This document shows positions 8,045 through 15,746 of a stretch of DNA of 32,974 nt, one piece after another. Made by a program: the position numbers and the translations under genes. How positions within the stretch are numbered: the stretch's first letter is position 1; every line of letters starts with the position of its first letter. The notes under the pieces were generated by a model that worked only from the letters and a program-made list of their open reading frames with translations, ran no database searches and was not told the origin of the DNA. The DNA comes from Archaeoglobi archaeon (GTDB taxonomy: Archaea; Halobacteriota; Archaeoglobi; Archaeoglobales; Archaeoglobaceae): positions 1 through 32,974 of the forward strand of contig JAPDIT010000079.1 in NCBI GenBank assembly GCA_029259455.1, in the 5' to 3' direction.

Positions 8045-9586
8045 ATGATTGCAAATATCGACCATAGACTGCTTGAAAGGCTCCAATTAGAGGAGGCTTT
8101 CCTTGCTGAAGTCGAAAGTGTGGCAAGTGAGATTAGATCCATTATAAAGCCCTCATTTGGCCCTCAGGGTAGATTTAAGTTGATCATTAATCCTGCAGGC
8201 GATTCTTACCTAACAAAAAAAGGTAAGAACATAATCAGAGAAAGCAACTTCCTACACCCTGTAGCAACAATATTGGAGGGTCTTGCCAAGGCTCTGGATT
8301 GTGAGTGCGGAGATGGAGTGAAAACAGCACTAATGATTTCGTGCAAACTTCTTGAAAATGGTATAGAGCTAATCAGACGTGGGATACATCCAAAAATTAT
8401 CATAGAAGGCTACAAGCAAGCGTTAAACAAATCTTATGAAATTCTTGAGTATCTCTCTAAGAGGGTTGGTAAGAGGGAAGAGGATCACCTGACCAAGGTA
8501 GCCATCACAGAGCTGATAAATGGAAACCTAAGTGAAAGTGATGCTGCTAAGCTCTCAAGCTGCATCGTTAGAGAAGTTAAAAGAATTTATCGAGATGAGC
8601 ATAACTTGGTGGATCTAAATAAAATTAAGACTGTCAAAGCAAAAGGTGCGGGGGAGGCAGCTTTTACTGACGGACTGATAATCAGCGAGCGGCCTTACCG
8701 GGTTGATGCTCCGAAAGTGGTTAAAAATGCCAAGGTGGCGGTTCTGAGTTCAGAAATAAAAATTAAAAAAGTTTCAAATTCAAAAAAGTCTGTAATAAGC
8801 TCGGATCCGGAATTCTCAAAAGAATACGAGAGCTGGAAAAGAAACAAGTTGTATGTAGTGTTTGAGAAAATAACGGACACTGGAGCAAACGTTGTGGTCT
8901 GTGGAGGAGATATAGATCCAGTTGTAGAATTCTTACTTACTAAAAACAACGTTTACGTGCTAAAGAAAATCAAAAAAAGAGACTTAGAGTTGATATCTCA
9001 GGTAACAGGAGCAAAAATTACTGTAGTCGAGGATTTAAGACCCGAAGACTTGGGGTTTGCCGAGCGTGTAGAGTTGATTAAAATAAGCGACGAATACATG
9101 ACGCTCGTTAGAGGATGTGAAGAAGAAATTAGCACATTGGTCATAAAAGGTTCTTCAAAGCAAACTACCGACAGAATCGAAGAGGCTGTGAATAGCGCAA
9201 TCAACTCGGTGGCATTTGTCTTGGCATATAGTAAGGTAGTTCCAGGTGGAGGAGCAACTGAGACCGAAATAGCTTTAGCACTGAGAGAATACGCAACCAC
9301 ATTGGATGACAAAAAAAGCTTGGCTGTGGATGCAGCTGCAGATGCATTCAAAGAAGTGCCAAAAACGTTAGCTGAGAATTCGGGAAGGGATGCTTTAGAA
9401 GTTCTATCCGATTTGATGAGTGCTCACGTTAAAGGCAAAATTTTTGCTCATATTGATGTAAACGGAAAGCTGAATACAGATGAAGATGTAATTGAACCCT
9501 TCTACGTGAAAGCCCAAGCAGTGGTTAGCGCATTTGAGGTTGCGCACCTTCTTTTAAATGTAGATGCAATAGCGCTGAAGAAGTGA
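8045..9586 (+). CDS. Divergent group II chaperonin (thermosome/TCP-1) paralogue, probably ATPase-defective
   Basis: A 513-residue protein aligning over its whole length with thermosome subunits (usual length about 545). Recognisable are GPQG (39-42, for GPKG), HPVATILEGLAK, ECGDGVKTALM (for VGDGTTTAVV, Mg-binding D90 kept), IHPKIIIEGY, TGANVVVCGGDI and TGAKITVV in the apical domain, KVVPGGGATETEIALALREY (VPGGGA from 399), NSGRDALEVL, and VIEPFYVKAQAVVSA. Catalytic positions are altered: TNDG becomes TKKG (K59 for Asp), GDGTTT becomes GDGVKT, and the Asp of the DAL segment before VVPGGGA aligns with N387. It is therefore unlikely to be a normal folding machine subunit. It sits 8 bases after the corrinoid methyltransferase gene in the same transcript, so a dedicated scaffold or assembly role for that enzyme is inferred. 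Codon use is AAA-rich. Confidence 0.85.
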   Translation: MIANIDHRLLERLQLEEAFLAEVESVASEIRSIIKPSFGPQGRFKLIINPAGDSYLTKKGKNIIRESNFLHPVATILEGLAKALDCECGDGVKTALMISCKLLENGIELIRRGIHPKIIIEGYKQALNKSYEILEYLSKRVGKREEDHLTKVAITELINGNLSESDAAKLSSCIVREVKRIYRDEHNLVDLNKIKTVKAKGAGEAAFTDGLIISERPYRVDAPKVVKNAKVAVLSSEIKIKKVSNSKKSVISSDPEFSKEYESWKRNKLYVVFEKITDTGANVVVCGGDIDPVVEFLLTKNNVYVLKKIKKRDLELISQVTGAKITVVEDLRPEDLGFAERVELIKISDEYMTLVRGCEEEISTLVIKGSSKQTTDRIEEAVNSAINSVAFVLAYSKVVPGGGATETEIALALREYATTLDDKKSLAVDAAADAFKEVPKTLAENSGRDALEVLSDLMSAHVKGKIFAHIDVNGKLNTDEDVIEPFYVKAQAVVSAFEVAHLLLNVDAIALKK

Positions 9587-9588
9587 AC

Positions 9589-10131
9589 TCAGTCAATCCC
9601 CACCAGAATCGTGCCCAAGGATTTATCATCAGCGGGCACATTCAGCAGTTCTTTTAGGTATAAGTCTGCAGGGGCAGAGGGGCTTGCAGCAACAGCCCCA
9701 TACCTGGACAGTTCTGGAATTTCAAGAGGGAGTATGCAAACTGTAAACTCTCCCCTCTTTTCTTTCATCAGCGTTAGTTTATCTCTGTAAAAAACCAAGT
9801 TGCCTATCACAAGTTCACCCCTCGCTTTCATCTCCTTTAGTTCCCTTTCATCATAGCAGTCTTCACCAACCACCTCACCCTCACACAAGATTTTCAGAAG
9901 CTTTTTCGGCCATACGAAGTTTACATCTGTGGCGCAGACAAAAACATGCCTCTTTCTCAACACTTCCTTTAGCCCCAAATTCTGCCCCCTACCCAATCCC
10001 ATTAATATCTTCCTTTCCGCTTCCCTTTCCAATACCTCGACCTTCCGTTTTTCTTCATCTCCCAGCAGAGCTACCTTTATTATGCCTCTAACCCCTTCAA
10101 GTATCTTCCCAAACTCTTCAATATTAACCAT
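9589..10131 (-). CDS. Unknown protein translationally coupled to the corrinoid activator
   Basis: I do not recognise this 180-residue protein. It has no signal peptide or membrane segment. The N-terminal third is charged and helical (EEKRKVEVLEREAERKIL). Then come a GLGRGQNLGL glycine-rich turn, a hydrophobic HVFVCATDVNFVW strand, two cysteines (C104 and near C113) and a more conserved-looking C-terminus with PELSRYGAVAASPSAPADLY. Its ATG follows the activator's TAG with no gap, and the ribosome-binding site GGTGG lies inside the activator's last codons, so its translation depends on that gene. It ends 2 bases from the convergent chaperonin-like gene. Context points to corrinoid activation or assembly, but no function is assigned. 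Confidence 0.75.
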   Translation of the reverse strand: MVNIEEFGKILEGVRGIIKVALLGDEEKRKVEVLEREAERKILMGLGRGQNLGLKEVLRKRHVFVCATDVNFVWPKKLLKILCEGEVVGEDCYDERELKEMKARGELVIGNLVFYRDKLTLMKEKRGEFTVCILPLEIPELSRYGAVAASPSAPADLYLKELLNVPADDKSLGTILVGID

Positions 10132-11811
10132 CTAACCACCTTTATCGCAGCACGAACATTTGCTGCCGTGATGACAAGAAACTGCCTCATTCAAAAGCTG
10201 CTTGAAGTCAAGGACTTTCTCTGAACAAACTTTCTGACATCTCAGACAAGACATCCCGTTACAGAGATCTGTCCTGATTGATATTTGGTAAGCTGAACCT
10301 TTCCTCATAATTTTAAGCGCTCTCTCTGGACATTCCTTTTCACATTTTCTACATCCAGTACAGCCTTCAATTTCCGTGACCAGTGGCATACCCACGTCCC
10401 AAACTACACGAAGTCCCTTTTTGCCTATAACACCTATATCCTTCTCAAACAGTTTGTGAACTTCAGCGTGAGTTACTTCTTTCGATAGCGATGACCGAAA
10501 TCCGTACTTTTTCAGCCAAGAGTCGTATCTCTCTATTGGCATTCCCTGCAGCCAGTACGACAACTCAAGAAGGTAAATCTGTTCGAAGATTTTCGACGTT
10601 GCAAACATGATGTGAGTAGCCCTTAATTCATTGACAATTGTCTGAAGTTTATCCAGCATTTCTGGATTCGCAACAAGTTCTCGAGCCATTGCTAAAGAGG
10701 TATTTCCTACTTGGACAATTTTACTAACGCTACATGGAACCAGTCCAACTTTCTGAGCTTTGTGAGCGTCCACATAGAATCCGGATGCTCCAGCCATATA
10801 CATAGTCCCGACTTCATCAATTGATATCCCTGCCTCTTCTGCTAAGGTAATGTGTCCTGCCCTAATAGCCCCTATTGCTTTTCCGGCTTCGATCAAGTCG
10901 TTTTCAGTGAAGTAAAGACTGTCCTGAAGATAAATTCTTCTATCGGGCGTGTTTATTCTCGGTAGTGATATTAAGCCGCTTCTTATGCCCTCTTCCAAGA
11001 TTGCAATAACACCCGTTCCCGTTACGCCAACTGCTTTACCATGCATTGGACCCGAATTCAGTAAACTTCCGGATCTCGGATCTACAATGTCTCCGGGCTG
11101 AGCGACCAGTTCGTTATCCAAAACGTAACATCTCCAACCCCCATTTTCAGCATTAACATCAGATATTGCTCCAGAAGTCGCAAGCATACCTCTCTCTATA
11201 TGCTGCCCCTCTATGGCGGATCCGGCGGCAGCTGATCCCGTGTATATCTCATCGCCAACCTTCAACGCCATCTCCGCGTTAGTACCGTAATCCGTAGCTA
11301 AGGCTATTCCTTTCTCTTCCAAGAAGCCTCCTTTAACCATCATCGCCAAAGCGTCAGCACCAACTTCATGCTTAATTGCCGGAGGAACGAGAACTTCCGC
11401 ACTCGATCTTACGGCCAATCCCAGTTTCCACGCCTCCACAACTGCAGCATCTCGCTTTGGTGGTCTAACACCCTCTTTCTCTAATTTACGCTTTCCTGCC
11501 CACGCTAGGTCTCTAATCTCAATATTCTGAAAGATTGAGAGCTGGCATGGATTGCCGCACACCGCTATTCTTTCCACCCGACTTAGCTCGATGTCCAGTT
11601 GTTTTAGCAATTTGTTTATTGCCGCTACAACTATGAAATGAGCTGTATCTCTTCCGACCTCCAACGCAAAGTGTAGATGATCCATAACATTGGCGCCCGG
11701 TAACGGATGGCGGGCGGTAACGGCAGTAGAGACTACTTCACCAGTCTTTAAATCTACGGCCTGAGCTCTGAAACCACTAGTTCCCAAATCTAAAGCAATA
11801 CCATATTCCAT
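10132..11811 (-). CDS. RamA-type ATP-dependent reductive activator of corrinoid proteins
   Basis: A 559-residue iron-sulfur protein that would reduce inactive Co(II) corrinoid back to Co(I) using ATP, as RamA does for methylamine methyltransferases. Residues 1 to about 460 are the ASKHA/DUF4445 (RACo C-terminal-like) part, with the phosphate loops LDLGTSG (7-13) and TDYGTNAE (173-180), GTGVIAILEEG, and MAGASGFYVDAHKA. The C-terminus carries two ferredoxin-type 4Fe-4S motifs: C484-x2-C487-x2-C490-x3-C494-P, and C517-x4-C522-x2-C525-x3-C529. It ends in a Cys/His-rich tail (CHHGSKCSCC). The archaeal RamA layout has this C-terminal ferredoxin, whereas bacterial RACE proteins carry an N-terminal 2Fe-2S domain. 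It has its own promoter and faces the corrinoid gene pair tail to tail. Confidence 0.9.
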   Translation of the reverse strand: MEYGIALDLGTSGFRAQAVDLKTGEVVSTAVTARHPLPGANVMDHLHFALEVGRDTAHFIVVAAINKLLKQLDIELSRVERIAVCGNPCQLSIFQNIEIRDLAWAGKRKLEKEGVRPPKRDAAVVEAWKLGLAVRSSAEVLVPPAIKHEVGADALAMMVKGGFLEEKGIALATDYGTNAEMALKVGDEIYTGSAAAGSAIEGQHIERGMLATSGAISDVNAENGGWRCYVLDNELVAQPGDIVDPRSGSLLNSGPMHGKAVGVTGTGVIAILEEGIRSGLISLPRINTPDRRIYLQDSLYFTENDLIEAGKAIGAIRAGHITLAEEAGISIDEVGTMYMAGASGFYVDAHKAQKVGLVPCSVSKIVQVGNTSLAMARELVANPEMLDKLQTIVNELRATHIMFATSKIFEQIYLLELSYWLQGMPIERYDSWLKKYGFRSSLSKEVTHAEVHKLFEKDIGVIGKKGLRVVWDVGMPLVTEIEGCTGCRKCEKECPERALKIMRKGSAYQISIRTDLCNGMSCLRCQKVCSEKVLDFKQLLNEAVSCHHGSKCSCCDKGG

Positions 11812-11830
11812 GCTCTACCACCTTGCTTAG

Positions 11831-11846
11831 TTTATATTTTATAATT
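11831..11846 (-). promoter_or_regulatory. TATA box for the RamA-like gene
   Basis: On the minus strand AATTATAAAATATAAA is centred about 27 bases before the ATG at 11811. A GGTGG ribosome-binding site also lies 6-11 bases before the ATG, so short-leader or leaderless starts are both possible. Confidence 0.55.
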
Positions 11847-11865
11847 TTTGTTAACCATAGAACCC
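11847..11865 (+). repeat. Copy of the inverted repeat found at 116-134
   Basis: TTTGTTAACCATAGAACCC is the reverse complement of 116-134 with two mismatches. It abuts the TATA box of the RamA-like gene at the right edge of the AT-rich corrinoid block, so it may be a solo IS end or a regulator site. Confidence 0.4.
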
Positions 11866-11966
11866 AATCTCAGAGAGTTCCAGATCTCACCCAAAATATC
11901 CATTTCTGTAAAGTATTTAGAACATCTTAACTGGAAAGTAGAAGTTCTCAACTCAGAAAGATCAAG

Positions 11967-12677
11967 CTAATCCAGAATACCCATGCAGAGCTTCTCGAAC
12001 TTCTCGTGCTCCAGCAGATCAGAAGCTTTTCCGTTGAAGGCAACTCTACCGCTTACGAGCAGATATGCATCATCACTGATCTCCAAGGCTCTCTGCACAT
12101 TCTGTTCCACAAGCAGAATCGTCAGCTTCAGGTCGTCTCTAAGTTTGACTATTCTGTCGAAGATGAGCTCTGCAAATTTTGGTGCGAGCTGAGCGGTGGG
12201 TTCATCAAGCATCAGAACATTTGCCTTTCTCACCAACGCTGTTGCCATTGCGAGCATCTGCCTCTCTCCACCGCTAAGCGTACCGGCCTTTCTTTTCATG
12301 AATTTCTGGAGTTCGGGGAAGACATCCAGAGCGACATCTATTCTATCTTTGACCTCACTTTTGTCCACAGTGTAAGCCGCTATTCTCAGATTCTCCTCAA
12401 CCGTAAGGTTGGCAAAGACGTTATCAGTCTGGGGGAGATATGCTATACCCATTTTCGTTCTTGCATGGGGTGGATGGTTTGTGATCTCCCCTCCATTGAA
12501 AAACACCTTCCCCGAGTGAATTGTTGCAAGGCCAAAGATCGATTTCAGCAGTGTCGACTTACCGGAGCCGTTAGGGCCAACTACCGCGGTAATCTTGTTC
12601 TTTCCTATATCTGCATTTACGTCGAACAGGATGTGAAGTTCCTTATATCCTGCATTCAACTTCTCTGTCCTGAGCAC
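11967..12677 (-). CDS. livF: Branched-chain amino acid ABC transporter ATPase LivF
   Basis: A 236-residue ABC ATPase of the LivF class, one of two cytosolic nucleotide-binding subunits of a high-affinity branched-chain amino acid (or related amide) importer. Walker A is GPNGSGKST (34-42), signature LSGGERQMLAMA, Walker B VLMLDEPTAQLAP, and switch VEQN. LivF-type sequence features are SGKVFFNGGEIT and IAYLPQTDNVFANLTVEENL. The start is the GTG at 12677, with GGAGGTG upstream as ribosome-binding site. The gene overlaps the end of livG by 35 bases, so the two are coupled. Substrate is inferred from family only; archaeal Liv-type systems may also carry urea or other organic nitrogen compounds. 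Confidence 0.92.
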   Translation of the reverse strand: MLRTEKLNAGYKELHILFDVNADIGKNKITAVVGPNGSGKSTLLKSIFGLATIHSGKVFFNGGEITNHPPHARTKMGIAYLPQTDNVFANLTVEENLRIAAYTVDKSEVKDRIDVALDVFPELQKFMKRKAGTLSGGERQMLAMATALVRKANVLMLDEPTAQLAPKFAELIFDRIVKLRDDLKLTILLVEQNVQRALEISDDAYLLVSGRVAFNGKASDLLEHEKFEKLCMGILD

Positions 12678-13416
12678 CCAGATACACCTCCACCACTTTC
12701 GGATTGTTCAGGATGTCTTCTTCCTTGCCTTCTGCAATCACACTGCCATTGGCCATTACATATATGTAGTCTGTGTATTTAAGCACTATGTCCAATCTGT
12801 GCTCGATGATAAGAAAGCTTACCCCCATCTTTTTGAGCTCAACAAATCTGTCGAGCATATCATGCGATAACATCGGGTTAACACCGGCTATCGGTTCATC
12901 CATGATGATGAGCTTAGCATCCTTCATCATCGCTCTAGCCACTTCAAGCAGTTTCAGCTGTCCCCCACTCAGGTTCTGAGCCTCAGAATCCCACAGATGG
13001 TCCAACTTTAGAAATTCAAGTATCTTGAAGGCTCTCTCTACTACCTCCTCCTCTCTTTTCAACCATCTTCCAGTAATTGCATTCAAGATGCTCTCTCCAT
13101 ATCCTTCCGGAGCTATCAGAAGGTTTTCAAGGACTGTCATCCTCTTCAGCGGTTGTGGAATCTGGAAGGTTCTCACTATGCCAAGTCTGCTGATTTCGTG
13201 AGGTGGTTTGTTGGTTATGTCCACACCTTCAAAGAAAACTTTCCCCTCGTCTGCCTTGTAGAAGCCTGAGACTGTGTTGATGAAAGTGGTCTTACCACTC
13301 CCGTTCGGGCCTATAACAAGAGTTATACTGCCCTTTTCCACTCCTATGTTAACCCTGTTTAGGGCTTTAAGACCATCAAAAAATTTGGAAAGATTACGGG
13401 TTTGAAGGATTTTCAT
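12643..13416 (-). CDS. livG: Branched-chain amino acid ABC transporter ATPase LivG
   Basis: A 257-residue ABC ATPase, partner of LivF. Walker A is GPNGSGKTT (34-42), signature LSGGQLKLLEVARAMM, Walker B LIIMDEPIAGVNP, and switch histidine IIEHRLDIV. The IVRTFQIPQPLKRMTVLENLLIA segment and the extended C-terminus (GKEEDILNNPKVVEVYLG) are typical of LivG. It starts 6 bases after the binding-protein stop and runs 35 bases into livF. Together with the divergent livH/livM pair it completes a Liv transporter. Confidence 0.93.
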   Translation of the reverse strand: MKILQTRNLSKFFDGLKALNRVNIGVEKGSITLVIGPNGSGKTTFINTVSGFYKADEGKVFFEGVDITNKPPHEISRLGIVRTFQIPQPLKRMTVLENLLIAPEGYGESILNAITGRWLKREEEVVERAFKILEFLKLDHLWDSEAQNLSGGQLKLLEVARAMMKDAKLIIMDEPIAGVNPMLSHDMLDRFVELKKMGVSFLIIEHRLDIVLKYTDYIYVMANGSVIAEGKEEDILNNPKVVEVYLGAQDREVECRI

Positions 13417-13422
13417 GTCTTA

Positions 13423-14775
13423 TTATCTTCTCCTTATCAAGTAAGCACCCGCCAGCACACCCACGACTGCAAGAGCAAGCTCGAAACCTGGAGTTCTCTT
13501 CTGTTCTGTGGCTGGTGGTGCTGGAGCTTCAGGCTTGTGAGCCCACTCTACCTTGTTTTCACTGTACTTCCACACTCCAAGCTCTTCCCACTGTCCGTCG
13601 ATTACTCCGTATATCCTGTACTCCGGTACAACTCTGTCATTGTACTCGTCCAGTCTTATCTCACCGCTCACCGGTTCTACACCGTACTTGCCTGAGCTAT
13701 AATTTACTGCAACCTTTGGTATGGTTTCTGCCATTGCATCTGCATCATAACTTCCTCTGTTTTCAACTACTTCAACATAACTAAGGGCGAGAACCCATGC
13801 AGCGTCGTAAGCATTTAGACCATAAGATTTTGGTGTTCCTCCGTACTTTTCAGAGTATAGCTCTACAAGTTCCTCGTAGCTTTCTCCGCCCCTCTGTTCC
13901 GAAACGGTGCTTACTAGACGCACTCTTGAAGCTTTTTCTGGCACCTCTTCAACAACTTTTGAACTCTTTGCTGTACCATCACAGCCGATCCACCACACGC
14001 TGAAAAGAACAGAGTCATCCTTTGTTTGAGCCATTATTGTCGCAACTTCCTCATAACTAAAGGCAACTACTGCAATTTCATTGTAGTCGTACTTCTTGGC
14101 CAGTTCGTTTACAGCATTTTCAAGCGAGGCAATGTATGGTGAGAAGTCAGTTGGTTTTGGATTGTCTGGATACTCAATTGAGGATGGGTGCACCTCAATA
14201 CCTATCTTCTCGAATTCCATTCTTCCATATTCTTCCAGACCCTTGCCCCACGCATTGCCGACGTATGTTATCACGACAGCCTTGATACCAAGGTCTGATG
14301 CCAATTTCGCTATAGCCTTTGTCTGGAAGGCATCAGTTGCTACAAACCTGAAAACGTATTTCTTGTCCTCAGGTTTCGTAGCGCCTATATATTTCGGTGC
14401 GGCAGTAGAAGAGGGTGAGATTACGACCATCTTATTGGAGTTCACGAAGTTCAGTATGTTTTTGACCTCGCCGCTACCCATTGGACCGATGACAAGATCC
14501 CACCCGTCAGAATGTAACTGCTGAACTCTCTCCAGAGCCAGTTTTGGATCGACTTTTGTGTCTTCATATCTGAATGTAACTGTGTACGGTAGATTTTTGG
14601 ACTCAAAATATTCGTTTATCTTCCCTTTTGCTATTTCCAGACAGTTCTTGATATCTTGCCCGTATGTTGCGAGGTCCCCAGACAGGTCAGCAAGGACACC
14701 AATCTTTATTTCCTCTGCTGATGCTGTTGGCAGCATTACTAACACTGCAAACAACACAATCAGTTTCTGTCTCAT
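13423..14775 (-). CDS. livK: Liv-type extracellular solute-binding protein with PGF-CTERM anchor
   Basis: A 450-residue type I periplasmic binding protein. Residues 1-20 are a Sec signal peptide (basic MRQK, hydrophobic core, cleavage after ASA). The mature start EEIKIGVLADLSGDLATYGQ and later LVIGPMGSGEV and FVATDAFQTKAIA match the Leu/Ile/Val-binding family, which delivers amino acids to the LivHM permease. After a Pro/Ala-rich linker the C-terminus is TPGFELALAVVGVLAGAYL followed by Arg-rich RRR, the tripartite PGF-CTERM signal processed by archaeosortase, so the protein should end lipid-anchored outside the cell. First gene of the leftward livK-livG-livF unit. Confidence 0.92.
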   Translation of the reverse strand: MRQKLIVLFAVLVMLPTASAEEIKIGVLADLSGDLATYGQDIKNCLEIAKGKINEYFESKNLPYTVTFRYEDTKVDPKLALERVQQLHSDGWDLVIGPMGSGEVKNILNFVNSNKMVVISPSSTAAPKYIGATKPEDKKYVFRFVATDAFQTKAIAKLASDLGIKAVVITYVGNAWGKGLEEYGRMEFEKIGIEVHPSSIEYPDNPKPTDFSPYIASLENAVNELAKKYDYNEIAVVAFSYEEVATIMAQTKDDSVLFSVWWIGCDGTAKSSKVVEEVPEKASRVRLVSTVSEQRGGESYEELVELYSEKYGGTPKSYGLNAYDAAWVLALSYVEVVENRGSYDADAMAETIPKVAVNYSSGKYGVEPVSGEIRLDEYNDRVVPEYRIYGVIDGQWEELGVWKYSENKVEWAHKPEAPAPPATEQKRTPGFELALAVVGVLAGAYLIRRR

Positions 14776-14790
14776 GTTGTAGAGATATCG

Positions 14791-14804
14791 TTAATATTTT
14801 AAAA
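14791..14804. promoter_or_regulatory. Shared TATA region of the divergent liv operons
   Basis: The two liv units are only 50 bases apart. The nearly self-complementary TTAATATTTTAAAA sits about 22-26 bases from each start codon (14775 leftward, 14826 rightward), so one AT block seems to serve as TATA box in both directions, giving leaderless messages and coordinated expression. Confidence 0.5.
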
Positions 14805-14825
14805 CTTTACCGAACCCAACGAATT

Positions 14826-15746
14826 ATGAATGTTATAGAAGGAGCTATTGTTTATTCAAATTTGTTAGTGTTATTAAGTATAGGTTTGACTATAACATAT
14901 ATCACAACCGGAGTACCAAACTTCGCACAAGGATCGTTTGCAGTGTTGGGGTCATACGTTGCCTTAACGTTACTTCGCTTCTGGGCAATTCATCCTTACT
15001 ACTCCATACCGGTTGCTTTTGTTTTTGGAGGGTTTTTCGGAGTTCTCGTTTACCTTTTAATGCTTCGGCCATTAATAGAGAGAGGTGCATCAGTTGTAAT
15101 TTTAATGATTTCAACACTGGCGCTGGATTTAATTTTATTAGGAGGCTTTGGAGCGTACTCGGGATTTCTTGCAGAATCAACACATAAATTAGCAACAAAG
15201 TTCATCTTCACCCAATACGATTTCGATATTTGGCAGTTTTCAGGCATCCTCTTTGTCTCACTTGCAGTCATATTTGTTGTATTTTCTGGCTTGTTTTTGC
15301 TCCTCTACAAGACAAAGTTTGGTGTGGCTTTGAGGGCTTCAATGGAGAATCCAAGCTTGGCAGAAGTTATGGGAGTCAATGTAGAATATACAAGAATCTT
15401 CTCATGGTTCCTGTCGGGTTCCTTAGCATCTGTTGCTGGCACATTACTACCTTTTAGACAGGAGATTGTACCACTAACTGGTGCTTTGATCATAGTGTCG
15501 ATATTTGCCTCCAGTATTGTTGGCGGTCTTAGCAGCATTATTGGTGCAGTGATTGGTGGATACATCATCGGCTTTTCCGAGTCATATTTGACTTACCAGC
15601 TTTCCTTAGTGCTTGGCGCTTATGTTTTAGTCTATAGCAAGGTTATCTCGCTGATTGTGCTGGTCATCATGCTGTTAGCCGCTCCAAGGGGTATTACCGG
15701 CTTAAAGTGGGGGAGAGCGATATGGAAGAAATCATCCTTACAATAG
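14826..15746 (+). CDS. livH: Branched-chain amino acid ABC transporter permease LivH
   Basis: A 306-residue polytopic membrane protein, permease subunit of the Liv importer. The N-terminal segment LLSIGLTITYITTGVPNFAQG (around residues 17-37) is the LivH signature, followed by several hydrophobic helices. The cytoplasmic coupling loop is FGVALRASMENPSLAEVMGV with the downstream SGSLASVAGTLL helix. ATG 14826 is chosen because it opens the normal LivH N-terminus (MNVIEGAIVYSNLL) and fits the shared TATA block; the longer in-frame extension would cross the promoter and the livK start. It overlaps livM by 25 bases. Confidence 0.92.
   Translation: MNVIEGAIVYSNLLVLLSIGLTITYITTGVPNFAQGSFAVLGSYVALTLLRFWAIHPYYSIPVAFVFGGFFGVLVYLLMLRPLIERGASVVILMISTLALDLILLGGFGAYSGFLAESTHKLATKFIFTQYDFDIWQFSGILFVSLAVIFVVFSGLFLLLYKTKFGVALRASMENPSLAEVMGVNVEYTRIFSWFLSGSLASVAGTLLPFRQEIVPLTGALIIVSIFASSIVGGLSSIIGAVIGGYIIGFSESYLTYQLSLVLGAYVLVYSKVISLIVLVIMLLAAPRGITGLKWGRAIWKKSSLQ

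Noticed and set aside
8045..9586. Ordinary thermosome subunit
   Set aside because: Catalytic and P-loop-like positions are altered and the gene sits in a corrinoid operon, so a housekeeping chaperonin is unlikely.
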